The notes under the pieces are model-generated. The model worked only from the letters and a program-made list of their open reading frames with translations. It did not search any database and was not told where the DNA came from. A program made the position numbers and the translations under genes. A DNA stretch of 64,000 nt from Comamonadaceae bacterium (GTDB lineage Bacteria; Pseudomonadota; Gammaproteobacteria; Burkholderiales; Burkholderiaceae_C): assembly GCA_013297875.1 (NCBI GenBank), contig JAAFIW010000001.1, forward strand, positions 434,001 through 498,000, in the 5' to 3' direction. Below, piece after piece: positions 42,817 through 52,278 of the stretch (the first letter of the stretch is position 1; each line of letters opens with the position of its first letter).

Positions 42817-44547
42817 TTAACGAACCTTGCCGTCTTTCCAGGCTTGCAGCAGCTTGTCGTAGTTGATGGTTGCACCTTGAGGCTTTTCGTTGGCCAGCTT
42901 GGCCCACGGTGCGGCTTTATCGCTCAGGTACTTCGCGGGGTCGCCCTTGGGGTTGAGCTTGGGCGCGCACTTGGCCATGCCAGAGCGCTCCAGACGAGCC
43001 ATCACCTGATCCATCTCTTCGGCCAGCGTGTCCATCGCGCCTTGCGGGGTCTTCTCACCCGTCACGGCTTGGGCCACGTTTTTCCACCACAGCTGGGCCA
43101 GCTTGGGGTAGTCAGGCACGTTGGTGCCGGTGGGCGTCCAGGCCACACGGGCGGGGCTGCGGTAGAACTCGACCAGGCCGCCCAATTTAGGGGCCATGTC
43201 GGTCATGGCTTGCGAGCGAATGTCGCTTTCGCGAATCGGCGTCAGGCCGACGATGGTTTTCTTCAGGCTGGTGGTTTTGGCGGTCACGAACTGTGCATAC
43301 AACCAGGCAGCGGCCACTTTGTTGGGGTCGTGGTCTTTGAAGAAGGTCCAGCTGCCGACGTCCTGGTAGCCGTTTTGCATGCCTTGCTTCCAGTACGGGC
43401 CATTGGGGCCAGGGGCCATGCGCCACTTGGGCGTGCCGTCGGCATTCACCACGGGCAGGCCGGGCTTGGTCATGTCGGCGGTGAACGCGGTGTACCAGAA
43501 GATTTGCTGGGCAATCTGGCCTTGCGCGGGCACGGGGCCAGCTTCGCCAAAGGTCATGCCGATGGCTTCTTTGGGCGAGTATTTCTTCATCCAGTCCACA
43601 TACTTGGTCAGCGCATACACAGCCGCTGGCGAGTTGGTGGCACCACCGCGCGACACCGAAGCGCCTTGGGGGTTGCAACCGTCGGCCGAGGCGCGAATGC
43701 CCCACTCGTCGACCGGTTTGCCGTTGGGAATGCCAATGTCAGCCGTGCCGGCCATGGACAGCCAGGCGTCGGTGAAGCGCCAGCCCAGCGATGGATCTTT
43801 CTTGCCGTAGTCCATGTGGCCATAAATCGGCTTGCCGTCGATGTTTTTCACGTCGTTGGTGAAAAAGTCGGCGATGTCTTCGTAGGCGCTCCAGTTCAGC
43901 GGCACGCCCAGGTCGTAGCCATACTTGGCTTTGAACTTGTCCTGCAGGTCTTTGCGGGCGAACAGGTCGGCGCGGAACCAGTACAGATTGGCAAACTGCT
44001 GGTCGGGCAGCTGGTACATCTTGCCGTCTGGTGCCGTGGTGAAGCTGGTGCCGATGAAGTCTTTGATGTCCAGATCGGGGTTGGTCCACTCTTTGCCCTT
44101 ACCCGTCATGTAGTCGGTCAGGTTCAAAATTTTGCCGTAGCGGTAGTGGGTGCCGATCAGGTCGGAGTCGCTGATCCAGCCGTCGTAAATGCTCTTGCCG
44201 GACTGCATCGAGGTTTGCAGTTTCTCCACCACATCGCCCTCTTGAATCAAGTCGTGCTTGACCTTGATACCGGTGATTTCTGTAAACGCCTTGGCCAGGG
44301 TTTTGGACTCGTACTCGTGGGTGGTGATGGTCTCGGAGACCACTGAAATTTCTTTCACGCCCTTGGCTTGCAGCTTTTTGGCGGCTTCGATGAACCACTT
44401 CATCTCCGCCATCTGTTTGTCTTTAGACAAGGTGGACGGCTGGAACTCGCTGTCCACCCACTTTTTGGCCTCGGCTTCGCCCGCCCCGGCACCCTGCCAG
44501 ACCAGCATGGACGCGGCCAGGGCCAGCGCTGAATAACGTAACTTCAT
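42817..44547 (-). CDS. glpV: glycerol ABC transporter substrate-binding protein
   Basis: 576 residues, a large periplasmic binding protein with a signal peptide ending near GAGA. Type II binding-protein architecture with LPDQQFANLYWFRADLF and the SRGGATNSPAAVYALTKYVDW stretch typical of the GlpV group first described in Rhizobium. It captures glycerol and passes it to GlpPQ/GlpST. Follows glpU, precedes glpD; the order matches the rhizobial glpSTPQUV locus. Confidence 0.9.
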   Translation of the reverse strand: MKLRYSALALAASMLVWQGAGAGEAEAKKWVDSEFQPSTLSKDKQMAEMKWFIEAAKKLQAKGVKEISVVSETITTHEYESKTLAKAFTEITGIKVKHDLIQEGDVVEKLQTSMQSGKSIYDGWISDSDLIGTHYRYGKILNLTDYMTGKGKEWTNPDLDIKDFIGTSFTTAPDGKMYQLPDQQFANLYWFRADLFARKDLQDKFKAKYGYDLGVPLNWSAYEDIADFFTNDVKNIDGKPIYGHMDYGKKDPSLGWRFTDAWLSMAGTADIGIPNGKPVDEWGIRASADGCNPQGASVSRGGATNSPAAVYALTKYVDWMKKYSPKEAIGMTFGEAGPVPAQGQIAQQIFWYTAFTADMTKPGLPVVNADGTPKWRMAPGPNGPYWKQGMQNGYQDVGSWTFFKDHDPNKVAAAWLYAQFVTAKTTSLKKTIVGLTPIRESDIRSQAMTDMAPKLGGLVEFYRSPARVAWTPTGTNVPDYPKLAQLWWKNVAQAVTGEKTPQGAMDTLAEEMDQVMARLERSGMAKCAPKLNPKGDPAKYLSDKAAPWAKLANEKPQGATINYDKLLQAWKDGKVR

Positions 44548-44646
44548 GACTTGTCTCCTTCAGTTGACTCAACAGTTAACAAACAACTTCCCACCAGAAA
44601 AAATCGTTCGGCTTTCGGGGAAGTGACGAGCCGAACTACTTGAAAA

Positions 44647-44955
44647 CTATCCCTTGCGCATGACAAAAACCAGCAGCCCCATCGAGGCCACAAAGCTCCA
44701 CCAGATAGACAAATCGCCCTCCTGCCCCAGTTGCACGGCCAGCCAGCCGCTGATGGCGACAAACATCAAATTCAAATACGCCGCACTCAGCAGCCCAATA
44801 AACAGTCGGTCACCGCGCGTGGTTTCGATGGGCAAAAAGCCCTTGCGCATCACAGTGGGCGACTTGATTTCCCAAAGCGTCATACCCACGAGCATCAACA
44901 CGATGCAAGTAAAAAATACTGCCACCGGCAGCGTCCAGGCCATCCACTCAAACAT
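44647..44955 (-). CDS. glpU: small membrane protein of the glycerol ABC transporter (DUF2160)
   Basis: 102 residues from the ATG at 44953-44955 (MFEWMAWTLPVAVFFTCIV); the 12 codons upstream come from a tandem repeat. Three hydrophobic segments (about 3-27, 52-70, 79-97) with a conserved KSPTVMRKGFLPIETTRGDRLF loop. GlpU is found only next to glpPQ/glpV and its role in uptake is unclear. Confidence 0.88.
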   Translation of the reverse strand: MFEWMAWTLPVAVFFTCIVLMLVGMTLWEIKSPTVMRKGFLPIETTRGDRLFIGLLSAAYLNLMFVAISGWLAVQLGQEGDLSIWWSFVASMGLLVFVMRKG

Positions 44956-44956
44956 A

Positions 44957-45320
44957 GGCCCCCCCCTGAGCGCCTGTGGCGCTTCCCCCAAGGGGGACGC
45001 AGCTAAACATAGCCCCCCCTGAGCGCCTGTGGCGCTTCCCCCAAGGGACGCAGCTAAACATAGCCCCCCCTGAGCGCCTACGGCGCTTCCCCCAAGGGAC
45101 GCAGCCAGCGGCCGGGCGAAGCCCGTTCCGCGGCTGCCCCCGGTTTTGAACCCGTAGGTTCTCGCGTGAGGTGTTTGCGTTCATCGTCTTATGCTCCTCA
45201 TTGCTAGCCACACCCACTGCACACGCTGCAAGACAGGCCCAGGCAGCCGCGGAACCGGCTTCGCCGGGCCGCTGGCTGCGCCCCCTTGAGGGGGAGGCGC
45301 CGAAGGCGACTCGGGGGTGG
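44957..45320. repeat. three tandem 51-53-bp units plus an inverted partner in the glpQ-glpU spacer
   Basis: Units starting at the CTGAGCGCC boxes at 44966, 45019 and 45070 each contain CATAG, a C-run, CTGAGCGCC, GGCGCTTCCCCCAAGGG and ACGCAGC. The third unit extends into GCCAGCGGCCGGGCGAAGCC, and this whole block recurs inverted at about 45240-45317. The rightmost CATAG of the first unit is the glpU start itself. No gene lies in this 375-bp spacer; a 128-aa frame across it is a repeat artefact. Confidence 0.85.
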
Positions 45321-45330
45321 TTCAAATACT

Positions 45331-46143
45331 TCATACACGCCCCATCGCAAAGCCTTTTGCGATGTAGTTACGCACAAACCAGATCACGATCGCGCCCGGC
45401 ACGATGGTCAATACGCCCGCCGCAGCCAAAGTCGCCCAGTCCATGCCAGAGGCCGACACCGTGCGCGTCATCGTGGCCACAATCGGCTTGGCATTCACGC
45501 TGGTGAGCGTGCGCGCCAGCAGCAACTCCACCCAGCTAAACATGAAGCAGAAGAACGCCGCCACGCCCACACCGGCCTTGATCAGTGGCAGAAAAATCGT
45601 GGCGAAAAAGCGGGGGAACGAGTAGCCGTCGATGTAGGCTGTTTCGTCAATCTCACGTGGAATGCCGCTCATGAAGCCTTCCAGAATCCACACCGCCAGC
45701 GGCACGTTGAACAGCAGGTGCGCCAGCGCCACGGCGACATGCGTGTCCATCAAACCGACCGTGGTGTACAGCTGGAAAAACGGCAGCAAGAACACGGCAG
45801 GCGGCGTCATGCGGTTGGTCAGCAGCCAGAAGAACACATGCTTGTCGCCCAGAAAGCTGTAACGGGAGAACGCATAGGCGGCGGGCAGGGCTACCGAGAT
45901 GGAAATCACCGTGTTGATGGCCACATAAATCAGCGAGTTGATGTAGCCCGAGTACCACGAGGGGTCGGTGAAGATCTTGATGTAGTTGTCCCAGGTGAAG
46001 TGCTGGGGGAAAAATGAGAAGCTGGAGAGGATTTCCTCATTGGTCTTGAAGCTCATGTTGACCATCCAGTAGATGGGCAACACCGCAAACACCAGGTAGG
46101 CCATCAGGAACAGCGTGCGTTTGTGAAAACGGTTTTCATGCAT
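45331..46143 (-). CDS. glpQ: glycerol ABC transporter permease
   Basis: 270 residues, six predicted helices, MalG-type. The EAA loop that docks on the ATPase reads EIDETAYIDGYSFPRFFATIFLPLIKAG (about residues 165-192). Overlaps the end of glpP by 8 bp. Forms the membrane channel with GlpP. Confidence 0.92.
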   Translation of the reverse strand: MHENRFHKRTLFLMAYLVFAVLPIYWMVNMSFKTNEEILSSFSFFPQHFTWDNYIKIFTDPSWYSGYINSLIYVAINTVISISVALPAAYAFSRYSFLGDKHVFFWLLTNRMTPPAVFLLPFFQLYTTVGLMDTHVAVALAHLLFNVPLAVWILEGFMSGIPREIDETAYIDGYSFPRFFATIFLPLIKAGVGVAAFFCFMFSWVELLLARTLTSVNAKPIVATMTRTVSASGMDWATLAAAGVLTIVPGAIVIWFVRNYIAKGFAMGRV

Positions 46144-47032
46144 GGCCCGCTCCTTCCGTGCTGCTGGTACCTATCCGCTGCATCCAGTTGTACAAGATGA
46201 AGCACAGCAACAAGATGATCAAAAAGTAGATCAAGGAAAACGCCGCCGCTGGCCCCAAATCAAACTGGCCCACGGCTTTTTGCGTGAGGAACTGGCTCAG
46301 GAAGGTGGTGGCGTTGCCCGGCCCGCCGCCCGTCAACACAAAGGGCTCGGTGTAAATCATGAAGCTGTCCATAAACCGCAGCAGCACCGCAATCATCAGC
46401 ACACCGCGCATCTTGGGCAGCTGGATGTAGCGAAACACGGCGAACTTGCTGGCCCCGTCAATACGCGCGGCCTGGTAATAAGCATCGGGTATGGACCGCA
46501 GGCCCGCAAAGCACAGCAGCGCCACCAGCGGCGTCCAGTGCCACACGTCCATCACCAGCACGGTGATCCAGGCGTGGGTGGCGTTGCCGGTGTAGCTGTA
46601 GTCCACCCCCATTTTTTGTAGCAGATTGCCCGCCAGGCCGATGTCGGCGCGCCCATAAATCTGCCAGATCGTGCCCACCACGTTCCACGGAATCAGCAGC
46701 GACAGCGCCACCACCACCAGCACGGCAGACGACTTCCAGCCCTGCGCGGGCATGGACAGCGCCAGCAAAATGCCCAGTGGAATCTCGACCGCCAGCACCG
46801 CCAGCGAGAAGGTGAGCTGGCGGCCCAGCGCGGCATGCAGATCGGGGTCGCGCATCACCGAGGTGAACCACTCGGTGCCCACAAACACCCGCCGCTCGGG
46901 CGAAATGATGTCTTGCACCGAATAGTTCACCACCGTCATCAGCGGCAAGATGGCAGAGAACGCCACGCAAATGATGACCGGCAGAATCAGCCACCAGGCT
47001 TTCTGATTCACCGGTTTGGTCGTTGTACTCAT
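46136..47032 (-). CDS. glpP: glycerol ABC transporter permease
   Basis: 298 residues, MalF-type permease with a cytoplasmic N-terminus and six helices. The EAA-like loop reads IPDAYYQAARIDGASKFAVFRYIQLPKMRG. Its start overlaps the glpT stop by 4 bp and its end overlaps glpQ, so translation of the operon is tightly coupled. Confidence 0.92.
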   Translation of the reverse strand: MSTTTKPVNQKAWWLILPVIICVAFSAILPLMTVVNYSVQDIISPERRVFVGTEWFTSVMRDPDLHAALGRQLTFSLAVLAVEIPLGILLALSMPAQGWKSSAVLVVVALSLLIPWNVVGTIWQIYGRADIGLAGNLLQKMGVDYSYTGNATHAWITVLVMDVWHWTPLVALLCFAGLRSIPDAYYQAARIDGASKFAVFRYIQLPKMRGVLMIAVLLRFMDSFMIYTEPFVLTGGGPGNATTFLSQFLTQKAVGQFDLGPAAAFSLIYFLIILLLCFILYNWMQRIGTSSTEGAGHA

Positions 47033-48099
47033 GGCACCAAAACCTCGTCTTTATAAAAACAGGTGTGCTCGCCCAACACCTGCAACCAGGCACTTTCGCC
47101 TACCGTAGGCACTGCGATCTCTGGGCTGAGACGCGCCTTGATGGCATGGCCGTCGATGGTTGCGGTCAGCATCACATGCGTGCCCACGTCTTGCACGCGC
47201 GCCACGGTGACGGGCAGAGCACCGGCCTCGTTGGGGTTGGCCAAGCTGACGTATTCCGGCCGCACACCCAGCTTCAATGGCCCGGCGGGTAGCGCCCGCA
47301 TGGTGGCCACCGGAAAGCCTGCCATCGTCACGGAGCCGCCTGCGGCTTGCACCGGCAGAAAATTCATGCCGGGCGAGCCAATGAAGTGCCCCACAAACGT
47401 GTGTTCGGGGCGCTCAAACAGCGCATCGGCACCGCCCACCTGCACCGCGCGGCCACGGGTCATCACCACCACCTGTTGCGCAAAGGTCAGCGCCTCCACC
47501 TGGTCGTGCGTGACGTAGATCAGCGTGAGTTTCAGCTCGTGGTGAATCTGCTTGAGTTTGCGGCGCAGCTGCCATTTCAGGTGCGGGTCAATCACCGTCA
47601 GCGGCTCGTCAAACAACACAGCCGACACGTCTGAGCGCACCAGGCCACGGCCCAAGGAGATTTTTTGCTTGGCGTCGGCGGCCAGGCCAGCGGCGCGCTG
47701 ATTCAACTGACCACTCATCTCCAGCATTTCAGCGATTTGGCCCACACGCTTTTTGATCTGGTCTGCTGGCACTTTGCGGTTGCGCAGCGGAAAGGCCAGG
47801 TTGTCAAACACCGTCATGGTGTCGTAGATCACCGGGAACTGGAACACCTGGGCAATGTTGCGCTCTTGCGGGGTCTGGTGGGTGGCGTTGACGCCATTGA
47901 AGGCCACCGTGCCCTGCGACGGCGTGACCAGGCCCGACATGATGTTCAGCATGGTGGTTTTGCCGCAGCCCGAGGGGCCTAGCAAGGCGTAAGCGCCACC
48001 GTCTTCAAACGTCATCTTCAGGGGCAACAGCGCATAGTCTTCGTCGCGCTGCGGATTGGCTCGGTAGGCATGCGCCAAGTCAAGGGTGATGCTGGCCAT
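47029..48099 (-). CDS. glpT: glycerol ABC transporter ATP-binding protein
   Basis: 356 residues from the ATG at 48097-48099; the longer frame to 48216 overlaps glpS and has no similarity. Walker [10 protein letters not shown], Walker B-type VLFDEPLTVID, switch His in YVTHDQ and a C-terminal TOBE-like regulatory domain. The signature loop between them is degenerate (ADAKQKISLGRGL rather than LSGGQ), as is common for one of the paired GlpS/GlpT subunits. One base separates its start from the glpS stop. Confidence 0.9.
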   Translation of the reverse strand: MASITLDLAHAYRANPQRDEDYALLPLKMTFEDGGAYALLGPSGCGKTTMLNIMSGLVTPSQGTVAFNGVNATHQTPQERNIAQVFQFPVIYDTMTVFDNLAFPLRNRKVPADQIKKRVGQIAEMLEMSGQLNQRAAGLAADAKQKISLGRGLVRSDVSAVLFDEPLTVIDPHLKWQLRRKLKQIHHELKLTLIYVTHDQVEALTFAQQVVVMTRGRAVQVGGADALFERPEHTFVGHFIGSPGMNFLPVQAAGGSVTMAGFPVATMRALPAGPLKLGVRPEYVSLANPNEAGALPVTVARVQDVGTHVMLTATIDGHAIKARLSPEIAVPTVGESAWLQVLGEHTCFYKDEVLVP

Positions 48100-48100
48100 G

Positions 48101-49171
48101 TCAGTGCGCCCTCTGACCAGGAGCCAGCAGCAGCGCGCCGGTGGCATCAAACACATACACCTGCGAGGGGTGTAGGTGCAGGGTGATGGGGCTGCCCAAA
48201 TCAAAGTAGTGCACACCCGTCAGCTGCGCCACTAATTCGCCCACCGGCGTGGCCGCATGAACAAAGGTGTCCGACCCCGAAATCTCGGCCAGTTCCACCT
48301 GCCCGACCAGCGACACGTCGCCGGGACGCGCCTGCACGCGCAGCGCGCTGGCGCGCACGCCCACGGTGAGCGTGCCGGAGGCTGTGGCAGGCAAATTCAA
48401 GGGCAATTCAGGCCCATGATCCAGTCTAGCCCCTGTGGATACTGCTCGGGCAGCTATCAAATTCATAGGGGGATCGCTGAACGCGCGGGCCACCCGCAGC
48501 GACTGTGGACGGTGAAACACCTGCGCGGTCGGCCCAAATTGCAGCAACTCGCCAGCGTCCATCACCGCCGTGTAGCCACCCAGCAGCAGTGCCTCACCGG
48601 GCTCGGTGGTGGCATAGATCACGGTGGAATCACCCGCTGCGAACAACTGGGTCAGCTCTTCACGCAGCTCTTCGCGCAGCTTGTAGTCCAGGTTCACCAA
48701 GGGCTCGTCCAGCAGCATCAGCGGCGCGCCTTTGGCCAGCGCCCGGGCCAGCGCCACGCGCTGCTGTTGGCCCCCCGACAGCTCGGCGGGCAGGCGCTCC
48801 AGAAACATGTCGATGTGCAAGCGCTGCGCAATCTCGCGCACCCTTTGATCCAGGTTTTTTTCGCCTCGCAGTTTGAGCGGCGACGCGATGTTGTCAGCCA
48901 CGGTGAGCGACGGGTAGTTGATGAACTGCTGGTACACCATGGCCACATTGCGCTGGCGCACGCTTTGGCCGGTGACGTCAGCACTGTCAACACGTACCCG
49001 GCCGGCAGTGGGCACATCCAGCCCGGCCATGATGCGCATCAAACTGGTTTTGCCCGCCTGAGTGGCACCCAGCAGCACCGTGACCTGGCCGCTGGGCGGC
49101 TGTAGGTTCAGCGGGTACAGCCACTGGGCGGGGCCCACTTTTTTGGTGACGGCTTCAAGCGACAGCTGCAT
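48101..49171 (-). CDS. glpS: glycerol ABC transporter ATP-binding protein with repeat-derived segment
   Basis: 356 residues. Walker A is the atypical GATQAGKTS, the signature [15 protein letters not shown] is intact, Walker B reads LMLLDEPLVNLD, and the switch position has YATTEPGEA in place of the usual THDQ His, suggesting asymmetric ATP sites with GlpT. First gene of the glpSTPQUV-D operon, divergent from glpR across 180 bp. Residues about 234-249 (PPMNLIAARAVSTGA), at the junction between nucleotide-binding and regulatory domains, are encoded by a copy of the 43-bp repeat. Confidence 0.9.
   Translation of the reverse strand: MQLSLEAVTKKVGPAQWLYPLNLQPPSGQVTVLLGATQAGKTSLMRIMAGLDVPTAGRVRVDSADVTGQSVRQRNVAMVYQQFINYPSLTVADNIASPLKLRGEKNLDQRVREIAQRLHIDMFLERLPAELSGGQQQRVALARALAKGAPLMLLDEPLVNLDYKLREELREELTQLFAAGDSTVIYATTEPGEALLLGGYTAVMDAGELLQFGPTAQVFHRPQSLRVARAFSDPPMNLIAARAVSTGARLDHGPELPLNLPATASGTLTVGVRASALRVQARPGDVSLVGQVELAEISGSDTFVHAATPVGELVAQLTGVHYFDLGSPITLHLHPSQVYVFDATGALLLAPGQRAH
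48428..48470 (+). repeat. 43-bp palindromic repeat family, copy R9, inside glpS
   Basis: Translated on the minus strand in the frame ATA GCT GCC CGA GCA GTA; the consensus TGA codon is CGA here. Confidence 0.75.
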
Positions 49172-49213
49172 AGGTACCCTGGTTTTTCAGGTTCAACGAC
49201 ATCGGTAGATGAG

Positions 49214-49302
49214 TTTCGTTTTGGTAAATTAGGGCGCGATTGTTGTTCTATTTTGTGCATTATTTGTCATGGTTTTCCCTTTATCGCTTTCGTTTTGTTT
49301 CG
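49214..49302. promoter_or_regulatory. candidate GlpR operators in the glpS-glpR spacer
   Basis: TTTCGTTTTGG at 49214-49224 and TTTCGTTTTGTTTCG at 49288-49302 give three TTTCG half-sites between the divergent promoters. DeoR-family regulators commonly use direct repeats of this TTTCG kind, so these are plausible GlpR sites controlling both directions. Inference only. Confidence 0.45.
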
Positions 49303-49351
49303 ATATAGAGTGCACTTCAGTTTGACAAGCCATTGATACGAGCCATCTTCC

Positions 49352-50119
49352 GTGAACGCCAACCCCCGACAAGTCCGCCTGCTCGACGTGGTGCGCGCCG
49401 ATGGCACCGCATCGGTCGAGCAGTTAGCCGACAAGCTGCAGGTCAGCCTGCAAACCGTGCGCCGCGACGTGCAGCGCCTGGCCGAGGCCAAGCTGCTCAC
49501 CCGTTTTCACGGCGGCGTGAGCGTGCCGGGTTCCACGATCGAGAACATTGCCCACCGGCAGCGTGAGAACCTGAACGCCGCTGGCAAAGCACGCATTGCG
49601 CACACCGTGGCAACCTGCGTTCCCAACGGTTGCTCGCTCATCCTGAACATTGGCACCACCACCGAAGCCGTGGCAAAGGCCTTGCTGCACCACAAGGGCC
49701 TGCGCGTCATCACCAACAACCTGAATGTGGCGGCCATCCTGTCGGCCAACACCGACTGTGAGGTGATCGTGACCGGTGGTGTGGTGCGCGCCCGCGACCG
49801 CGGGATCGTGGGCGAAGCGGCCGTGGCCTTCATCAAGCAGTTTCGTGTGGACATTGCGGTGATTGGCATCTCCGGCATCGAGGCCGACGGCTCGTTGCGA
49901 GACTTTGATTACCGCGAGGTCACCGTGTCACAAACCATCATCGGGCAAGCCCGTCAGGTGTGGCTGGCCGCCGACCACAGCAAATTCAACCGACCGGCCA
50001 TGGTGGAGCTGGCCCAGCTGCACAACATCCAGCGCCTGTTCACCGATGAACCGCCACCCGAGCCATTTCCTGAACTGCTCGCGCAGGCGCAGGTGCAGTG
50101 TGATGTGGCCGGGCTATGA
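49352..50119 (+). CDS. glpR: DeoR-family glycerol regulon repressor
   Basis: 255 residues, GTG start. Helix-turn-helix at about 18-40 (ASVEQLADKLQVSLQTVRRDVQRL) and a DeoR effector domain with LNIGTTTEAVAKAL, which binds a phosphorylated sugar or polyol (glycerol 3-phosphate in known GlpR), and the WLAADHSKFNRPAMVEL segment. Transcribed away from the transporter operon and toward glpK, the usual position of a local repressor. Confidence 0.9.
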   Translation: MNANPRQVRLLDVVRADGTASVEQLADKLQVSLQTVRRDVQRLAEAKLLTRFHGGVSVPGSTIENIAHRQRENLNAAGKARIAHTVATCVPNGCSLILNIGTTTEAVAKALLHHKGLRVITNNLNVAAILSANTDCEVIVTGGVVRARDRGIVGEAAVAFIKQFRVDIAVIGISGIEADGSLRDFDYREVTVSQTIIGQARQVWLAADHSKFNRPAMVELAQLHNIQRLFTDEPPPEPFPELLAQAQVQCDVAGL

Positions 50120-50240
50120 AAAATGACTTCACCGCGTTGCGGCGTTGATGACAGATGACTAACTTGCCCTCGCAATCCGGCATTTCTGCGCTCCGGGTCA
50201 TTCTTCATGGCAGCCCTCGGGGCACGTCGTCTGTCATCAG
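50117..50240. repeat. ATGAC-rich dispersed repeat between glpR and glpK
   Basis: Contains AATGACTTCACCGCGTTGCG, GCGTTGATGACAGATGAC, TTCATGGCAGCCC and CGTCTGTCAT blocks that recur in the same order at 57409-57515. Non-coding. Confidence 0.6.
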
Positions 50241-50264
50241 ATCGTCAACACCTGGAATCGCGTC

Positions 50265-51758
50265 ATGACCTACCTTTTAGCCCTCGACCAAGGCACCTCC
50301 AGCTCCCGCAGCATTGTGTTTGACCGCCTGGGCCAGGTGGTGGCACAAGCCCAGCAGGAGTTGCCGCAGATCTACCCCAAACCGGGCTGGGTGGAGCACG
50401 ACCCGATGGAAATCTGGCGTGGGCAGCTGGCCACGGCGCAGGCAGTGCTGGCCAAGGCCAAATTAAGGGCCCAGGACATCAGCGCCATCGGCATCACCAA
50501 CCAGCGCGAAACCACCGTGGTGTGGAACCGCGCCACTGGCCAGCCCATTCACAACGCCATCGTCTGGCAAGACCGCCGCGCCGAAGACACCTGTGCGCGT
50601 CTGCGCGCGGGTGGCCACGCCGACATGATTCAGGCCAAAACCGGTCTGCTGGTGGACGCCTATTTCTCCGGCACCAAGCTCAAATGGATCCTGGATCACA
50701 CCCCCGGTGCGCGCAAATTGGCGCGCGCAGGCGAGCTGGCGTTTGGCACGATCGACAGTTGGTTGATGTGGCAATTGACGGGCGGCAAAGTGCACGCCAC
50801 CGACGTGAGCAACGCCTCGCGCACCATGCTGTTCAATGTGCACACCAACCAGTGGGACGACGAGCTGCTGTCGCTGCTGGATATACCGCATGACCTGATG
50901 CCGCGCGTATATCCCTCCAGCGCACAGTTCGGCGACGTCAGCGCCGACGTACTCGGCGCGGCCATTCCTATCGGCGGTGTGGCCGGTGACCAGCAAAGCG
51001 CCCTCTTCGGCCAGGCCTGCTTCAAGGCTGGCATGGCCAAAAACACCTATGGCACCGGGTGTTTCATGCTCATGCACACCGGCAACCAGTTTCAAACCTC
51101 CACCAATGGCCTGCTGACCACATCAGCGGCACAAACCACCAGCAAAACCGAATTTGCCACCGAGGGCAGCGTCTTCGTCGGCGGTGCGGTGGTGCAGTGG
51201 CTACGCGACGGCCTGCACGCCATCCAGGGCAGCGACCAGGTGCAGGCCCTGGCCCAAAGCGTGCCCGATGCCGGCGGCGTGATGATGGTTCCCGCTTTTA
51301 CTGGGCTGGGAGCCCCCTACTGGAAACCCGACGCCCGCGGCACCATCACCGGCTTGACCCGCGGCACCACCGTGGCCCACATCGCCCGCGCCGCACTGGA
51401 GAGCATCGCCTACCAAAGCGCCGCCCTGCTGCAAGCCATGAGCCGCGACGCCGTGGCCGGTGGCTTAGCCCCCGTAGCCGAGCTGCGGGTAGACGGCGGT
51501 GCTTGCGTGAACGATTTGTTGATGCAGTTCCAGGCCGACTTGCTGGGCATTCCCGTGGTGCGACCCGCCGTGACAGAGACCACCGCCTTGGGTGCCGCCT
51601 ACTTGGCCGGGCTGGCCGTGGGCGTGTACGGCAGCACCCAGGAGCTGTCAACCCTGTGGCGCGCCGAGCGCAGCTTCCTGCCCACCCTGGCCCCGCAACG
51701 CGCAGCGGAGTTGATGCAGCGCTGGGAGCATGCGGTGCGGCAGACCACGCTGGCGTGA
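50265..51758 (+). CDS. glpK: glycerol kinase
   Basis: 497 residues, FGGY family. N-terminal phosphate-binding loop [16 protein letters not shown], glycerol-binding region [20 protein letters not shown], the HGIVWQDRR-type segment NAIVWQDRR, and the second domain [16 protein letters not shown] and [21 protein letters not shown]. Phosphorylates imported glycerol to sn-glycerol 3-phosphate, the substrate of GlpD and inducer of GlpR. Probably co-transcribed with glpR, with a repeat-filled spacer of 145 bp. Confidence 0.96.
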   Translation: MTYLLALDQGTSSSRSIVFDRLGQVVAQAQQELPQIYPKPGWVEHDPMEIWRGQLATAQAVLAKAKLRAQDISAIGITNQRETTVVWNRATGQPIHNAIVWQDRRAEDTCARLRAGGHADMIQAKTGLLVDAYFSGTKLKWILDHTPGARKLARAGELAFGTIDSWLMWQLTGGKVHATDVSNASRTMLFNVHTNQWDDELLSLLDIPHDLMPRVYPSSAQFGDVSADVLGAAIPIGGVAGDQQSALFGQACFKAGMAKNTYGTGCFMLMHTGNQFQTSTNGLLTTSAAQTTSKTEFATEGSVFVGGAVVQWLRDGLHAIQGSDQVQALAQSVPDAGGVMMVPAFTGLGAPYWKPDARGTITGLTRGTTVAHIARAALESIAYQSAALLQAMSRDAVAGGLAPVAELRVDGGACVNDLLMQFQADLLGIPVVRPAVTETTALGAAYLAGLAVGVYGSTQELSTLWRAERSFLPTLAPQRAAELMQRWEHAVRQTTLA

Positions 51759-51878
51759 ACCGTCACGACCACGGTTCTTTGGCGCGCCAAGACATTGATG
51801 AGTTGCTGTGTAACAAGCCGCCAGACAGGATGGACGACAAGCAGCGAGCGCTCGCGTTTTTCAGCCAAATCGGCCACC

Positions 51879-51921
51879 AGCCCATGATTTCATTGCTCAA
51901 GCAGCTACGCTTTCAATAGCA
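51879..51921 (+). repeat. 43-bp palindromic repeat family, copy R10
   Basis: Intact copy about 120 bp after glpK. The 520-bp spacer 51759-52278 otherwise holds only the group II intron-like remnant. Confidence 0.85.
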
Positions 51922-51984
51922 CTTCCCACTTCTCGTCCCGCAACGTCCCACTCAACAACACCACCGGGAATCAGTAGAGTCGAA

Positions 51985-52190
<206 letters not shown>

Positions 52191-52278
52191 AGTGGGTTTC
52201 AAATTCAACCAATTAGTAGCGCTTAATTACTAACATGAAAGATAGAGTCGGCCCACCCAATTCCACCCGAAAGTTCCT

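Noticed and set aside
44957-45110. Tandem repeats as a CRISPR array
   Set aside because: The units are contiguous with no unique spacers, and no cas genes are present.
44948-45334. 128-codon minus-strand frame in the glpQ-glpU spacer
   Set aside because: It is the translation of the tandem and inverted repeats, with repeated CVPWGKR units and no known family.
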